Source: an uncultured Bacteroidales bacterium
GTDB taxonomy: Bacteria > Bacteroidota > Bacteroidia > Bacteroidales > UBA932
Assembly: GCA_934675095.1 (NCBI GenBank)
Contig: CAKUPC010000032.1
Location: 1-22,145, forward strand
Reading direction: 5' to 3'
DNA: 22,145 nt
Shown here: one piece after another, positions 13,879-20,403 of the stretch
Layout: every line of letters begins with the position of its first letter
Numbering within the stretch: position 1 is the stretch's first letter
Program-made: the position numbers and the translations under genes
Notes under the pieces: model-generated
Database searches by the model: none
What the model was told of the DNA's origin: nothing
What the model saw: the letters and a program-made list of their open reading frames with translations, nothing else

Positions 13879-13958
13879 AGCGGCACTTTCTTAAAAAAGC
13901 CAATAGTTATTATTCATTGACACACCAACAAAAAATCATTATAAATTCAATTTCAGGT

Positions 13959-14759
13959 ATGAAGAAATTAATTCTTACGGGCGCTCTCGCCCTCCTCTCA
14001 CTCGGCGCATTCGCGCAGAACGTTCAGCTCCACTACGACTTCGGTCACAACATGTACAAAGGCAAGGACGGGAAGGATCTCCAGTCACGCGGCTATCTCA
14101 CGACAACCGTCGAGATGTTCAGGCCGGACTCATGGGGTAGCACCTACTTCTTTGTCGATATGGACTACATGAGCAACAGCAAGGCTGAAGGCGCGACCAA
14201 GACTCCGGGCGTTCTCGGCGCCTACTGGGAGATTTCACGTGAGCTCTGCTTCTGGCAGAACACAAAGATGGACTGGCTCTCCGTTCACGTCGAGTACAAC
14301 GGCGGTCTCAGCAAGGCGGCAGGCTCGTTCAACAACGCATGGCTCGCCGGCCTCACCTACAGCGGACACTCGGCCGACTTCAGCAAGACATGGTCCCTCA
14401 GCGCGATGTACAAGCTCATTCCGGGCACAGTTGACGGCGCGGGCAAGAAGCAGGTACACAACTTCCAGCTCACAGGCGTATGGGGCATCAACTTCGCCCA
14501 CGGATGGTGCACGTTCTCAGGATTCGTGGATTTCTGGAGGGAGCACAGGCCATGGCAGGGCAAGCTTGACGAGTCAGGCAATCCAAAGGGCACTCAGTTC
14601 ATAGCCCTCTCGGAGCCGCAGTTCTGGGTTAACCTCAACAAAATCAAGGGAATGGAAAAATTCAACCTGAGCCTCGGCGGCGAGGTGGAGCTTTCCTATA
14701 ACTTCGCGGGAACCGGATTCTATTGCATTCCGACCCTTGCTGCAAAGTGGAGCTTCTAA
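13959..14759 (+). CDS. DUF5020 family outer-membrane protein (Tsx-like channel)
   Basis: The 266-residue protein has a classic signal peptide (MKKLILTGALALLSLGAFAQ) and a mature part of alternating beta strands: NVQLHYDFGHNMYKGKDGKD, GYLTTTVEMFRPDSWGSTYF, FVDMDYMSN, and the C-terminal strand AAKWSF ending in Phe, the signal recognised by the barrel-assembly machinery. This fits DUF5020, related to the nucleoside-specific channel Tsx. The position after uraA suggests it passes uracil or nucleosides through the outer membrane, which is inference from gene order. The ATG at 13959, preceded by CAGGT, is chosen because an upstream TTG in the same frame (13917) would add 14 residues before the signal peptide. 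No terminator was seen directly after it. Confidence 0.82.
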   Translation: MKKLILTGALALLSLGAFAQNVQLHYDFGHNMYKGKDGKDLQSRGYLTTTVEMFRPDSWGSTYFFVDMDYMSNSKAEGATKTPGVLGAYWEISRELCFWQNTKMDWLSVHVEYNGGLSKAAGSFNNAWLAGLTYSGHSADFSKTWSLSAMYKLIPGTVDGAGKKQVHNFQLTGVWGINFAHGWCTFSGFVDFWREHRPWQGKLDESGNPKGTQFIALSEPQFWVNLNKIKGMEKFNLSLGGEVELSYNFAGTGFYCIPTLAAKWSF

Positions 14760-14794
14760 GTGAAATCGAATTATATGGACGCGTCTGCGGCGTT

Positions 14795-14854
14795 GCACGG
14801 CTTGTCATAATCCTCACAACCGATAAGGTTGCTTCGGTTATTCCGGCACCGTGC
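14795..14854. repeat. Structured intergenic segment, possible repeat element
   Basis: GCACGG (14795-14800) and CCGTGC (14849-14854) enclose a second stem CAACC-GATAA-GGTTG (14817-14831) and an alternative pairing AACCG/CGGTT (14818-14822 with 14835-14839). It lies 35 bp after the DUF5020 stop and has no U-run. It could be a 3'-end structure of the uraA transcript or a dispersed repeat; the first part of the 391-bp gap holds nothing else I can name. Confidence 0.3.
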
Positions 14855-14917
14855 GCCTTGCATCCACATCCCTAAATTCAATTTCACGCTCAGCTGTTTA
14901 AACAACTTTTCATAATT

Positions 14918-15030
14918 TGTCATCTCGAACGAAGTGAGAGATCTTTGCGCTGAAATAAAAATACTGAAAATCAATGATGAAAACATTGAAATCAGTGATT
15001 GAAGATTTCTCGCATTCGCTCGAAATGACA
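14918..15030. repeat. REP-like nested palindromic element
   Basis: The left arm TGTCATCTCGAACGAAGTGA + GAGATCTT (14918-14945) is complementary, with few mismatches and one 1-nt gap, to the right arm at 15002-15030, whose reverse reads TGTCATTTCGAGCGAATGCG + AGAAATCTT. Each arm is itself a small hairpin, and the middle contains a further stem TCAATG/CATTGA. The sequence type TGTCATTTCGAGCGAA..GAGAAATCT is familiar as a dispersed repeat in many Bacteroidota genomes. It is probably a REP-type element mobilised in trans by a RAYT/TnpA-REP transposase. No transposase is encoded here. Confidence 0.7.
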
Positions 15031-15150
15031 GGTGTTTTTCTTTTTTCAAAACGGTCGGCGGAGACCATATAAACCCGCAAAAACCCAGATACACGGAAAT
15101 GGTGTGTTCCGAAAAAATGGGCAAACAAACATTATTATCTAAACAAGAAA

Positions 15151-16473
15151 ATGAACAAGTTCATACAAAAGGCTTTCGGCTTGGACCCGAAGGTAACAAC
15201 AATCAAGACTGAAATTCTTGCGGGAATCACGACATTCCTCACGATGTCCTACATCCTCGCCGTAAACCCGGGCATATTCTCGGCCCTTCCGGGCATGCCT
15301 ACCGGCTCAGTGTTCACCGCAACCGCACTCGCTGCCATCATCGGTACTCTCGTGATGGCGTTCTACGCAAAGAAGCCTTTCGCGCTCGCTCCGGGAATGG
15401 GCCTCAACGCATTCTTCGTGTTCACGGTCTGCCTCGGAATGGGATACAGCTGGCAGTTTGCCCTCACTGCGGTCCTTCTCGAAGGCATTATCTTCATCCT
15501 GCTTACGGTCACCAATGTGCGCAAGTGGATTGTCGATTCCATCCCCGTGTCAATCAAGAAGGCCATCGGCTGCGGCATCGGCCTCTTCATCGCCTTCATC
15601 GGCCTTAAGAACGCCGGCGTAATCGTGTCAAACGACGCCACCACAGTCGCGCTCGGCGACATCACCCACGGAACGGCACTGCTCGCCATCATAGGCCTCA
15701 TCCTCACCTCCGTACTCGTGGTTAAGAAGGTTCCGGGAGCGCTCCTCATCGGCATGATTGCCACGGCAGCCCTCGGACTCGTGATGAAAGACCCGACAAG
15801 CGGCGAGCACATCACCAAGTTCAGCGGCATCGCATCGGTTCCTGACTCAGTAGGCCCTATCTTCTGCAAGTTCGAGTGGAGCCAGGTATTCTCCCTCGAT
15901 ATGTTCGTGGTTGTCTTCACGTTCATGTTCATCGACATGTTCGACACCATCGGAACGGTTGTCGGCGTGAGCACGAAGGCAAAGATGATTGACGAGAAGG
16001 GCAACATCCCGGGCATCAACAAGACGCTCATGGCAGATGCCATCGCAACCGTTGCCGGCGCCTGCCTCGGAACTTCAACCACCACGACTTATGTCGAGAG
16101 CGCGTCAGGAATCGCCCAGGGCGGCCGCAGCGGTCTCACCGCATTCACGGCAGCAGTCTGCTTCGCTGTAGCACTCTTCTTCTCCCCTATCTTCCTCGCC
16201 ATCCCGAGTGCTGCGACAGCTCCTGTCCTTGTAATCGTCGGCGTGTTCATGATGTCCCCTATCCGCGACATCGACTTCGAGAACTACTCTGAGGCCATCC
16301 CGGCATTCATCACCCTCATAGCAATGCCGCTCTGCTACTCAATCTCAGACGGTATCATGCTCGGTATGATTTCATACGTTCTCATCAACCTCATCTGCTG
16401 CAACTTCAAGAAGATTTCGCCTGCGGCATATATCCTCGCGGCAATCTTCGTGGCGAAGTATATCCTTCTGTAG
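15151..16473 (+). CDS. AzgA-type NCS2 purine permease (adenine/guanine/hypoxanthine)
   Basis: A 440-residue polytopic inner-membrane protein of the AzgA branch of NCS2 transporters, which take up adenine, guanine or hypoxanthine by proton symport. Motifs visible are TEILAGITTFLTMSYILAVN near residues 20-39, ALAPGMGLNAFFVFTVCLGM, DMFDTIGTVVGV, and TTTTYVESASGIAQGGRSGL, the branch's substrate-site signature with Glu in TYVES. The length is normal. The ATG at 15151 leaves the short cytosolic N-terminus usual for the family. Upstream lie 391 bp containing a REP-like element; no convincing TAnnTTTG promoter and no purine-riboswitch core were recognised, so regulation is unclear. A strong terminator follows at 16517-16547, separating it from the sugar-nucleotide genes. 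The exact purine preferred cannot be told from sequence alone. Confidence 0.9.
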   Translation: MNKFIQKAFGLDPKVTTIKTEILAGITTFLTMSYILAVNPGIFSALPGMPTGSVFTATALAAIIGTLVMAFYAKKPFALAPGMGLNAFFVFTVCLGMGYSWQFALTAVLLEGIIFILLTVTNVRKWIVDSIPVSIKKAIGCGIGLFIAFIGLKNAGVIVSNDATTVALGDITHGTALLAIIGLILTSVLVVKKVPGALLIGMIATAALGLVMKDPTSGEHITKFSGIASVPDSVGPIFCKFEWSQVFSLDMFVVVFTFMFIDMFDTIGTVVGVSTKAKMIDEKGNIPGINKTLMADAIATVAGACLGTSTTTTYVESASGIAQGGRSGLTAFTAAVCFAVALFFSPIFLAIPSAATAPVLVIVGVFMMSPIRDIDFENYSEAIPAFITLIAMPLCYSISDGIMLGMISYVLINLICCNFKKISPAAYILAAIFVAKYILL

Positions 16474-16516
16474 GGGATTCGCATATATACCTTATTATAT
16501 ATAGGGACATTTTCAG

Positions 16517-16547
16517 GGACGACCGGATGCTCGGCCGTCCTTTTTTT
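16517..16547 (+). terminator. Rho-independent terminator after the purine permease
   Basis: GGACGACCG (16517-16525), a 6-nt loop and CGGCCGTCC (16532-16540) form a 9-bp stem with one mismatch, followed directly by seven T residues. It closes the permease transcript 44 bp after its stop codon. Its T-run overlaps the -33 box of the next promoter. Confidence 0.88.
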
Positions 16548-16576
16548 GCATATATTCCTTATTCTGACTAAATTTG
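16545..16576 (+). promoter_or_regulatory. Promoter of ugd
   Basis: TTTG (16545-16548), a 20-bp spacer and TAAATTTG (16569-16576) match the Bacteroidales consensus. The TTTG is made by the last T residues of the preceding terminator plus one G. Predicted start near 16583, about 70 nt before the ugd ATG. Confidence 0.72.
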
Positions 16577-16652
16577 CCGGGAAGTTGTGCCGCAGGCGGA
16601 ATGTGCGAAGAACCGTCCGGTGCGGCGATGTAAAACAAATAAACCGAATACC

Positions 16653-17885
16653 ATGAAAATTGCAGTAGCGGGCACGGGGTACGTGGGTCTTTCAATCGCA
16701 ACCCTCCTCAGCCAGCACAATCATGTCACGGCGGTCGATATAATCCCCGAAAAAGTGGCGCTCATCAATGAAAGAAAATCTCCTATTCAGGACGAGTACA
16801 TCGAGAAATATCTGGCCGAGAAGAAGCTTGACCTCACGGCGACGACTGACGGCCGGGCGGCCTACAGCGACGCGGAGTTCGTGGTCATCGCGGCTCCGAC
16901 CAACTACGACAGCCAGCGCAATTTCTTCGACACCTCGGCCGTGGAGGCGGTGATACGCCTCGTGCTGGAGGTGAACCCGCACGCTATTATGGTCATCAAA
17001 TCGACCATTCCGGTGGGCTATACGGAGAGTGTCCGCCGCAGGTTCAACACGGAGAACATCATCTTCTCGCCGGAGTTCCTGCGCGAGAGCAAGGCGCTCT
17101 ACGACAACCTCTACCCGAGCCGCATCATCGTCGGACGGCCGGAGGGCGACGCGCGCCTGGACAGGGCGGCACACGTATTTGCCGAGCTTCTCCAGGAAGG
17201 CGCGGTCAAGGAGAACATCGACACGCTCTTCATGGGCACCACAGAGGCCGAGGCCGTGAAGCTCTTCGCCAACACCTATCTCGCGCTCAGAGTGAGCTAC
17301 TTCAACGAGCTGGACACCTACGCGGAGATGAAGGGGCTTGACACAAAGGCGATTATCAACGGGGTCTGCCTCGACCCGCGCATCGGCAGCCACTACAACA
17401 ACCCTTCCTTCGGCTACGGCGGCTACTGCCTTCCGAAGGACACCAAGCAGCTGCTCGCCAACTATCAGGACGTGCCGGAGAACCTCATTCAGGCCATAGT
17501 GGAGAGCAACCGCACGAGGAAGGACTTCATCGCCGACCAGGTGCTCGCGAAGGCCGGCTACTACACGGCGTCGAGCGAGTGGAACCGCACGCGCGAGCAT
17601 GAGGTTACGGTGGGAGTCTATCGACTGACCATGAAGTCGAACTCGGACAATTTCCGTCAGAGCGCCATCCAGGGCGTGATGAAGCGCATCAAGGCCAAGG
17701 GCGCGAGGGTCATCGTCTATGAACCGACGCTTGAGGACGGGACGCTGTTTTTCGGCAGCGAGGTGGTGAACGACCTTGCGAGGTTCAAGGAACTCTCGTC
17801 GGCAATCATCGCGAACCGCTATGACGAGTGCCTCGATGACGTGAAGGACAAGGTATATACACGCGACATCTTTGAAAGAGACTAG
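16653..17885 (+). CDS. ugd: UDP-glucose 6-dehydrogenase
   Basis: The 410-residue cytosolic enzyme oxidises UDP-glucose twice with NAD+ to UDP-glucuronate. The N-terminal Rossmann motif is [15 protein letters not shown] (Gly7, Gly9, Gly12), with the acidic NAD-ribose residue in VDI. The catalytic domain contains FSPEFLRE, the Lys203-Leu-Phe-Ala-Asn stretch in [20 protein letters not shown], and the nucleophile Cys259 in [15 protein letters not shown]. Length and Cys position resemble the short bacterial type (S. pyogenes HasB-like). The ATG at 16653 is chosen because it begins exactly at the Rossmann strand; the upstream in-frame extension has no family support. A promoter lies at 16545-16576. 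The epimerase gene follows after 122 bp with no terminator, consistent with one unit making UDP-glucuronate and then UDP-galacturonate for capsule, O-antigen or other glycan. Confidence 0.93.
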   Translation: MKIAVAGTGYVGLSIATLLSQHNHVTAVDIIPEKVALINERKSPIQDEYIEKYLAEKKLDLTATTDGRAAYSDAEFVVIAAPTNYDSQRNFFDTSAVEAVIRLVLEVNPHAIMVIKSTIPVGYTESVRRRFNTENIIFSPEFLRESKALYDNLYPSRIIVGRPEGDARLDRAAHVFAELLQEGAVKENIDTLFMGTTEAEAVKLFANTYLALRVSYFNELDTYAEMKGLDTKAIINGVCLDPRIGSHYNNPSFGYGGYCLPKDTKQLLANYQDVPENLIQAIVESNRTRKDFIADQVLAKAGYYTASSEWNRTREHEVTVGVYRLTMKSNSDNFRQSAIQGVMKRIKAKGARVIVYEPTLEDGTLFFGSEVVNDLARFKELSSAIIANRYDECLDDVKDKVYTRDIFERD

Positions 17886-18007
17886 TTTTGGATGTCTTTT
17901 TGGTCATATTTTCCTCTCCCGTTCGTCATTTGGCCCCACCAAACTCCTCACAAGACAGAAAAATCTGACTCAAAAATACATTTCAAAACATTTGGAAAAC
18001 AATTGAA

Positions 18008-19081
18008 ATGATGAAAGTTATAGTTACGGGCGCGGCGGGATTCATCGGCGCGAACCTCGTTCTGAGACTGCTGAAAAGCGAACCGCAGGTCAGTGTGCTC
18101 GGGATTGACAGCATGAACGACTACTACGACGTCGCGCTCAAGGAATACCGTCTGAAGCTCATCGGGGCAGAGTCGGCGGCACACCCCGACTGCACCTGGC
18201 AGTTCGTGCACGGCAACATCGCCGACGCCGAGCTGATTCGGCGGACGTTCGCGGAGTTTGAGCCGGACATCGTGGTGAACCTCGCGGCACAGGCGGGGGT
18301 GCGCTACTCCATCACGAACCCCGACGCCTACATCGAGTCCAACCTCATCGGGTTCTACAACATTCTCGAAGCCTGCCGTCACAGCTACGACGGCGGAAAA
18401 ACCGGCGTGCGGCATCTCGTCTATGCGTCAAGTTCGTCGGTCTATGGCTCGAACAAGAAAGTTCCGTACTCCACGGACGACAAGGTCGATAATCCCGTGT
18501 CCCTCTACGCCGCCACAAAGAAGAGCAACGAGCTCATGGCGCACGCCTACAGCAAGCTCTACGACATCCCCTCCACGGGCCTGCGCTTCTTCACGGTCTA
18601 TGGCCCGGCAGGTCGCCCGGACATGGCATATTTCGGCTTCACGAACAAGCTGATCAAGGGCGAGAAAATCAGAATCTTCAACTACGGCAACTGCCGCCGG
18701 GACTTCACTTTCGTCGATGACATCGTGGAGGGAGTGGTGCGCGTGATGCACGGGGCACCGCAGAGAAGCACCGGAGAGGACGGGCTTCCGGTTCCGCCGT
18801 ACAGGATTTACAACATCGGCAACAGCCATCCGGAAAACCTTCTCGACTTTGTGGACATTCTCCAGCAGGAGCTTGTCAGCGCCGGAGTGCTCCCCGAGGA
18901 CTATGACTTCGACGCACATAAGGAACTCGTGCCGATGCAGCCGGGAGACGTGCCGGTGACCTACGCCGACACCTCCGCACTTGAGCGCGACTTCGGATTC
19001 CGCCCATCGACAAGTCTCCGCGAGGGTCTGCGCAAGTTCGCGCGGTGGTACAGGGAGTTCTACATCGACCGTAAGGCATGA
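18008..19081 (+). CDS. UDP-glucuronate 4-epimerase (NAD-dependent SDR family)
   Basis: A 357-residue extended short-chain dehydrogenase/epimerase. Visible are the NAD motif TGAAGFIGANL (7-17), LAAQAGVRYSITNP, the active-site Ser segment YASSSSVYG (139-147) and catalytic Tyr167/Lys171 in SLYAATKKSNEL. Further on come GLRFFTVYGPAGRPDMAYFG and FNYGNCRRDFTFVDDIVEGV. The GLRFFTVYGP.GRPDMA segment is typical of UDP-glucuronate 4-epimerases (Cap1J/LpsL type), which usually have Trp where this protein has Ala. Together with the upstream UDP-glucose dehydrogenase this predicts UDP-glucose to UDP-glucuronate to UDP-galacturonate. Start: the first ATG of ATGATG; either start serves. A candidate terminator follows 11 bp after the stop. 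No separate promoter is convincing in the 122-bp gap before it. Confidence 0.88.
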   Translation: MMKVIVTGAAGFIGANLVLRLLKSEPQVSVLGIDSMNDYYDVALKEYRLKLIGAESAAHPDCTWQFVHGNIADAELIRRTFAEFEPDIVVNLAAQAGVRYSITNPDAYIESNLIGFYNILEACRHSYDGGKTGVRHLVYASSSSVYGSNKKVPYSTDDKVDNPVSLYAATKKSNELMAHAYSKLYDIPSTGLRFFTVYGPAGRPDMAYFGFTNKLIKGEKIRIFNYGNCRRDFTFVDDIVEGVVRVMHGAPQRSTGEDGLPVPPYRIYNIGNSHPENLLDFVDILQQELVSAGVLPEDYDFDAHKELVPMQPGDVPVTYADTSALERDFGFRPSTSLREGLRKFARWYREFYIDRKA

Positions 19082-19091
19082 CGGAGGAAGC

Positions 19092-19128
19092 AGTCCCGCG
19101 GCGAAGACTCCGGCGCGGCTGACTTTTT
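19092..19128 (+). terminator. Candidate terminator after the epimerase
   Basis: AGTC-CCGCG (19092-19100) pairs with CGCGG-ct-GACT (19114-19124) with a 2-nt bulge and a 13-nt loop, followed by five T residues. It is less regular than the other two terminators in the window but correctly placed, 11 bp after the stop codon. Confidence 0.55.
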
Positions 19129-19162
19129 GACATAGATTTCGGTCATTTTGGCGCAAAGGACT

Positions 19163-19173
19163 GACAAATTGTC
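19163..19173. promoter_or_regulatory. Palindrome in the hsp20 upstream region
   Basis: GACAA-A-TTGTC is a perfect 11-bp palindrome, with further TGAC/GTCA pairs just upstream (TTTTTGACAT at 19124-19133 and GGTCAT at 19141-19146). It is a likely operator or part of an atypical promoter for the heat-shock gene. No TTTG/TAnnTTTG pair with correct spacing was found here. Confidence 0.35.
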
Positions 19174-19217
19174 TGATTATCAAGTATTTATAACAACGGC
19201 ATCCGATTTGAAAATAC

Positions 19218-19267
19218 TCTCTGCGTGTTCGGGTAAGTCCCCAGGGGACTGAGGAACACAAAAGAGA
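19218..19267 (+). promoter_or_regulatory. Nested hairpin in the hsp20 leader
   Basis: Three complementary arm pairs are stacked: TCTCT/AGAGA (19218-19222 with 19263-19267), GTGTTC/GAACAC (19225-19230 with 19254-19259) and AGTCCCC/GGGGACT around a single A (19236-19250). They are separated by small internal loops. It ends 78 bp before the hsp20 start and would sit in the 5' untranslated region if transcription begins upstream. An RNA switch, a small RNA or an operator are all possible. Confidence 0.4.
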
Positions 19268-19345
19268 TTCGTCCGAGACTGAAGACCGGAAGCGGGTGGA
19301 GGCGGAAGACGGATAAAGTTGAACAAATTTAAAATTTTATAAATT

Positions 19346-19825
19346 ATGATGCCTATTATGAAATCACAGAACTGGTTGCCTGAGTTGTTCAATGACTTGT
19401 TTGACATTGACGACAGAGTTTTTGTACCGCAGTACAGACACGCATCCTCAACACCTGCCATCAACGTGATTGAGCGTGACAATGAATATGAAGTCGAGGT
19501 CGCCGCTCCGGGCATGACCAAGGACGACTTCAAGATTAACCTTACTCCGGACAACGAGCTGGTTATCAGCCTCGAAAAGAAGACTGAGAAAGGCAACGAG
19601 ACCGAGAACAAGGAAGGCGAGAAGAAAGAGAACGTCAGGAAGCACGGTCAATACCTCCGTCACGAGTTCTCCTACACTTCATTCCGTCAGAGCTTTACGC
19701 TTCCTGAGACGGTCAACGCCGAGAAGATTGCAGCGAAGATGGAACACGGCGTGCTGAAAATCGAGTTGCCTAAGAAAGAGGTTGTCAAGGAAGTTCCGAG
19801 CAACAGGGCAATTGAGATTAAATAA
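19346..19825 (+). CDS. Small heat-shock protein, Hsp20/alpha-crystallin family
   Basis: A 159-residue cytosolic chaperone that binds unfolding proteins without ATP. The N-terminal arm (MKSQNWLPELFNDLFDIDDR) is the usual Bacteroidales form. The alpha-crystallin domain runs from about residue 35 to 145 and includes TPAINVIERDNEYEVEVAAP, GMTKDDFKINL, a charged Lys/Glu-rich loop (KKTEKGNETENKEGEKKE), SYTSFRQSFTLPETVN and the signature AKMEHGVLKIELPK. The C-terminal I-x-I motif, Ile156-Glu-Ile158, which mediates oligomer contacts, is intact. ATGATG at 19346 is the start; a further in-frame ATG lies four codons on. The 264-bp upstream region holds a palindrome and a nested hairpin, and a strong terminator follows, so it is a single-gene unit, presumably heat-inducible (inference). 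Confidence 0.94.
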   Translation: MMPIMKSQNWLPELFNDLFDIDDRVFVPQYRHASSTPAINVIERDNEYEVEVAAPGMTKDDFKINLTPDNELVISLEKKTEKGNETENKEGEKKENVRKHGQYLRHEFSYTSFRQSFTLPETVNAEKIAAKMEHGVLKIELPKKEVVKEVPSNRAIEIK

Positions 19826-19844
19826 GGTAACAGAACAGTTCGAG

Positions 19845-19878
19845 ACAGGCTTCGGAGATATCCGGAGCCTGTTTTTTT
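19845..19878 (+). terminator. Rho-independent terminator after hsp20
   Basis: ACAGGCTTCGGA (19845-19856), a GATA loop and TCCGGAGCCTGT (19861-19872) form a 12-bp stem with one G-U pair, running into seven T residues. It lies 19 bp after the stop. Confidence 0.92.
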
Positions 19879-19972
19879 GTATATATCCGTATATATCGTA
19901 TGTCTCCTCATCCTTCGGCATATTTCCGTATATTCCCGTATCCTCAGAATCATATACTTCCGTAAAATTTTG

Positions 19973-19980
19973 TACCTTTG
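19973..19980 (+). promoter_or_regulatory. -7 promoter box for the small membrane protein / S9 peptidase unit
   Basis: TACCTTTG fits TAnnTTTG, 25 bp before the ATG at 20006. No TTTG is found 19-21 bp upstream, so this promoter is either weak or activator-dependent. The stretch just before it (19887-19941) has three imperfect CCGTAT(AT) repeats of unknown meaning. Confidence 0.5.
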
Positions 19981-20005
19981 AGGGATATATCAATATTTCA
20001 AGGAT

Positions 20006-20389
20006 ATGACGACAAAGAAAAAGATTATTCTCTGGATAACGGCCGTGATTCTGGTCATTGCGGCGGCGTTCTTCTATTTCAAGTTCTATTATGTCTTCGG
20101 CGAGGGCGTGCAGCAGGGCGAGCTGAATTTCGTGGTATATAAGGGATACGTCTGGAAGACCTACGAGGGCCGCGCCATTCAGGCCGGGTTCAAGAACGGC
20201 ACCAAAGGAAGCTCCAACACCGTGCAGTCCTACGTCTTCGACTTTTCCATCGAGGACAAGGCCATCGCGGACACCCTGATGCGCTGCAGCGGCCGCAGCG
20301 TTCAGCTCCACTACAAGGAATACCTCGGCGAGCTCCCGTGGCGCGGCAAGCAGAAGTATGTCGTCGATAAGATTGTCTCCATTGAGTAA
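20006..20389 (+). CDS. Small single-pass membrane protein of unknown function
   Basis: A 127-residue protein with a short basic start (MTTKKK), one transmembrane helix at about 7-30 (IILWITAVILVIAAAFFYFK) and a soluble domain of about 95 residues that should face the periplasm. The soluble part has GVQQGELNFVVYKGYVWKTY, EGRAIQAGFK and VQLHYKEYLGELPWRGKQKY, and looks mostly beta. I recognise it as a conserved Bacteroidales protein type, sometimes mislabelled as 6-phosphogluconate dehydrogenase in databases (from memory), but no function can be assigned; it has no nucleotide-binding motif. A -7 box lies just upstream, and the S9 peptidase gene follows after 14 bp, so the two are probably co-transcribed. 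Confidence 0.75.
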   Translation: MTTKKKIILWITAVILVIAAAFFYFKFYYVFGEGVQQGELNFVVYKGYVWKTYEGRAIQAGFKNGTKGSSNTVQSYVFDFSIEDKAIADTLMRCSGRSVQLHYKEYLGELPWRGKQKYVVDKIVSIE

Positions 20390-20403
20390 AACCAAATAAG
20401 AAT

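Noticed and set aside
15031..15150. Purine riboswitch upstream of the AzgA-type permease
   Set aside because: No three-way-junction core motif could be recognised; the region is mostly the REP-like element and AT-rich sequence.
16692..17600. 302-codon open frame on the minus strand opposite ugd
   Set aside because: It is a GC-driven shadow: ugd on the other strand has all catalytic motifs, and the antisense product is an Arg/Val/Leu-rich sequence without domains.
19129..19200. Sigma-54 promoter for hsp20 (TTTTGGCGC segment)
   Set aside because: The TGGC is present, but no GC-containing -12 element lies at the required spacing.
18428..19261. 277-codon minus-strand frame opposite the epimerase
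   Set aside because: The epimerase is clearly the real gene; the antisense frame shows no family motif and runs into the hsp20 leader.
19879..19945. CCGTATAT repeats as a CRISPR or tandem array
   Set aside because: Only three short, irregular copies without constant spacing or spacers.
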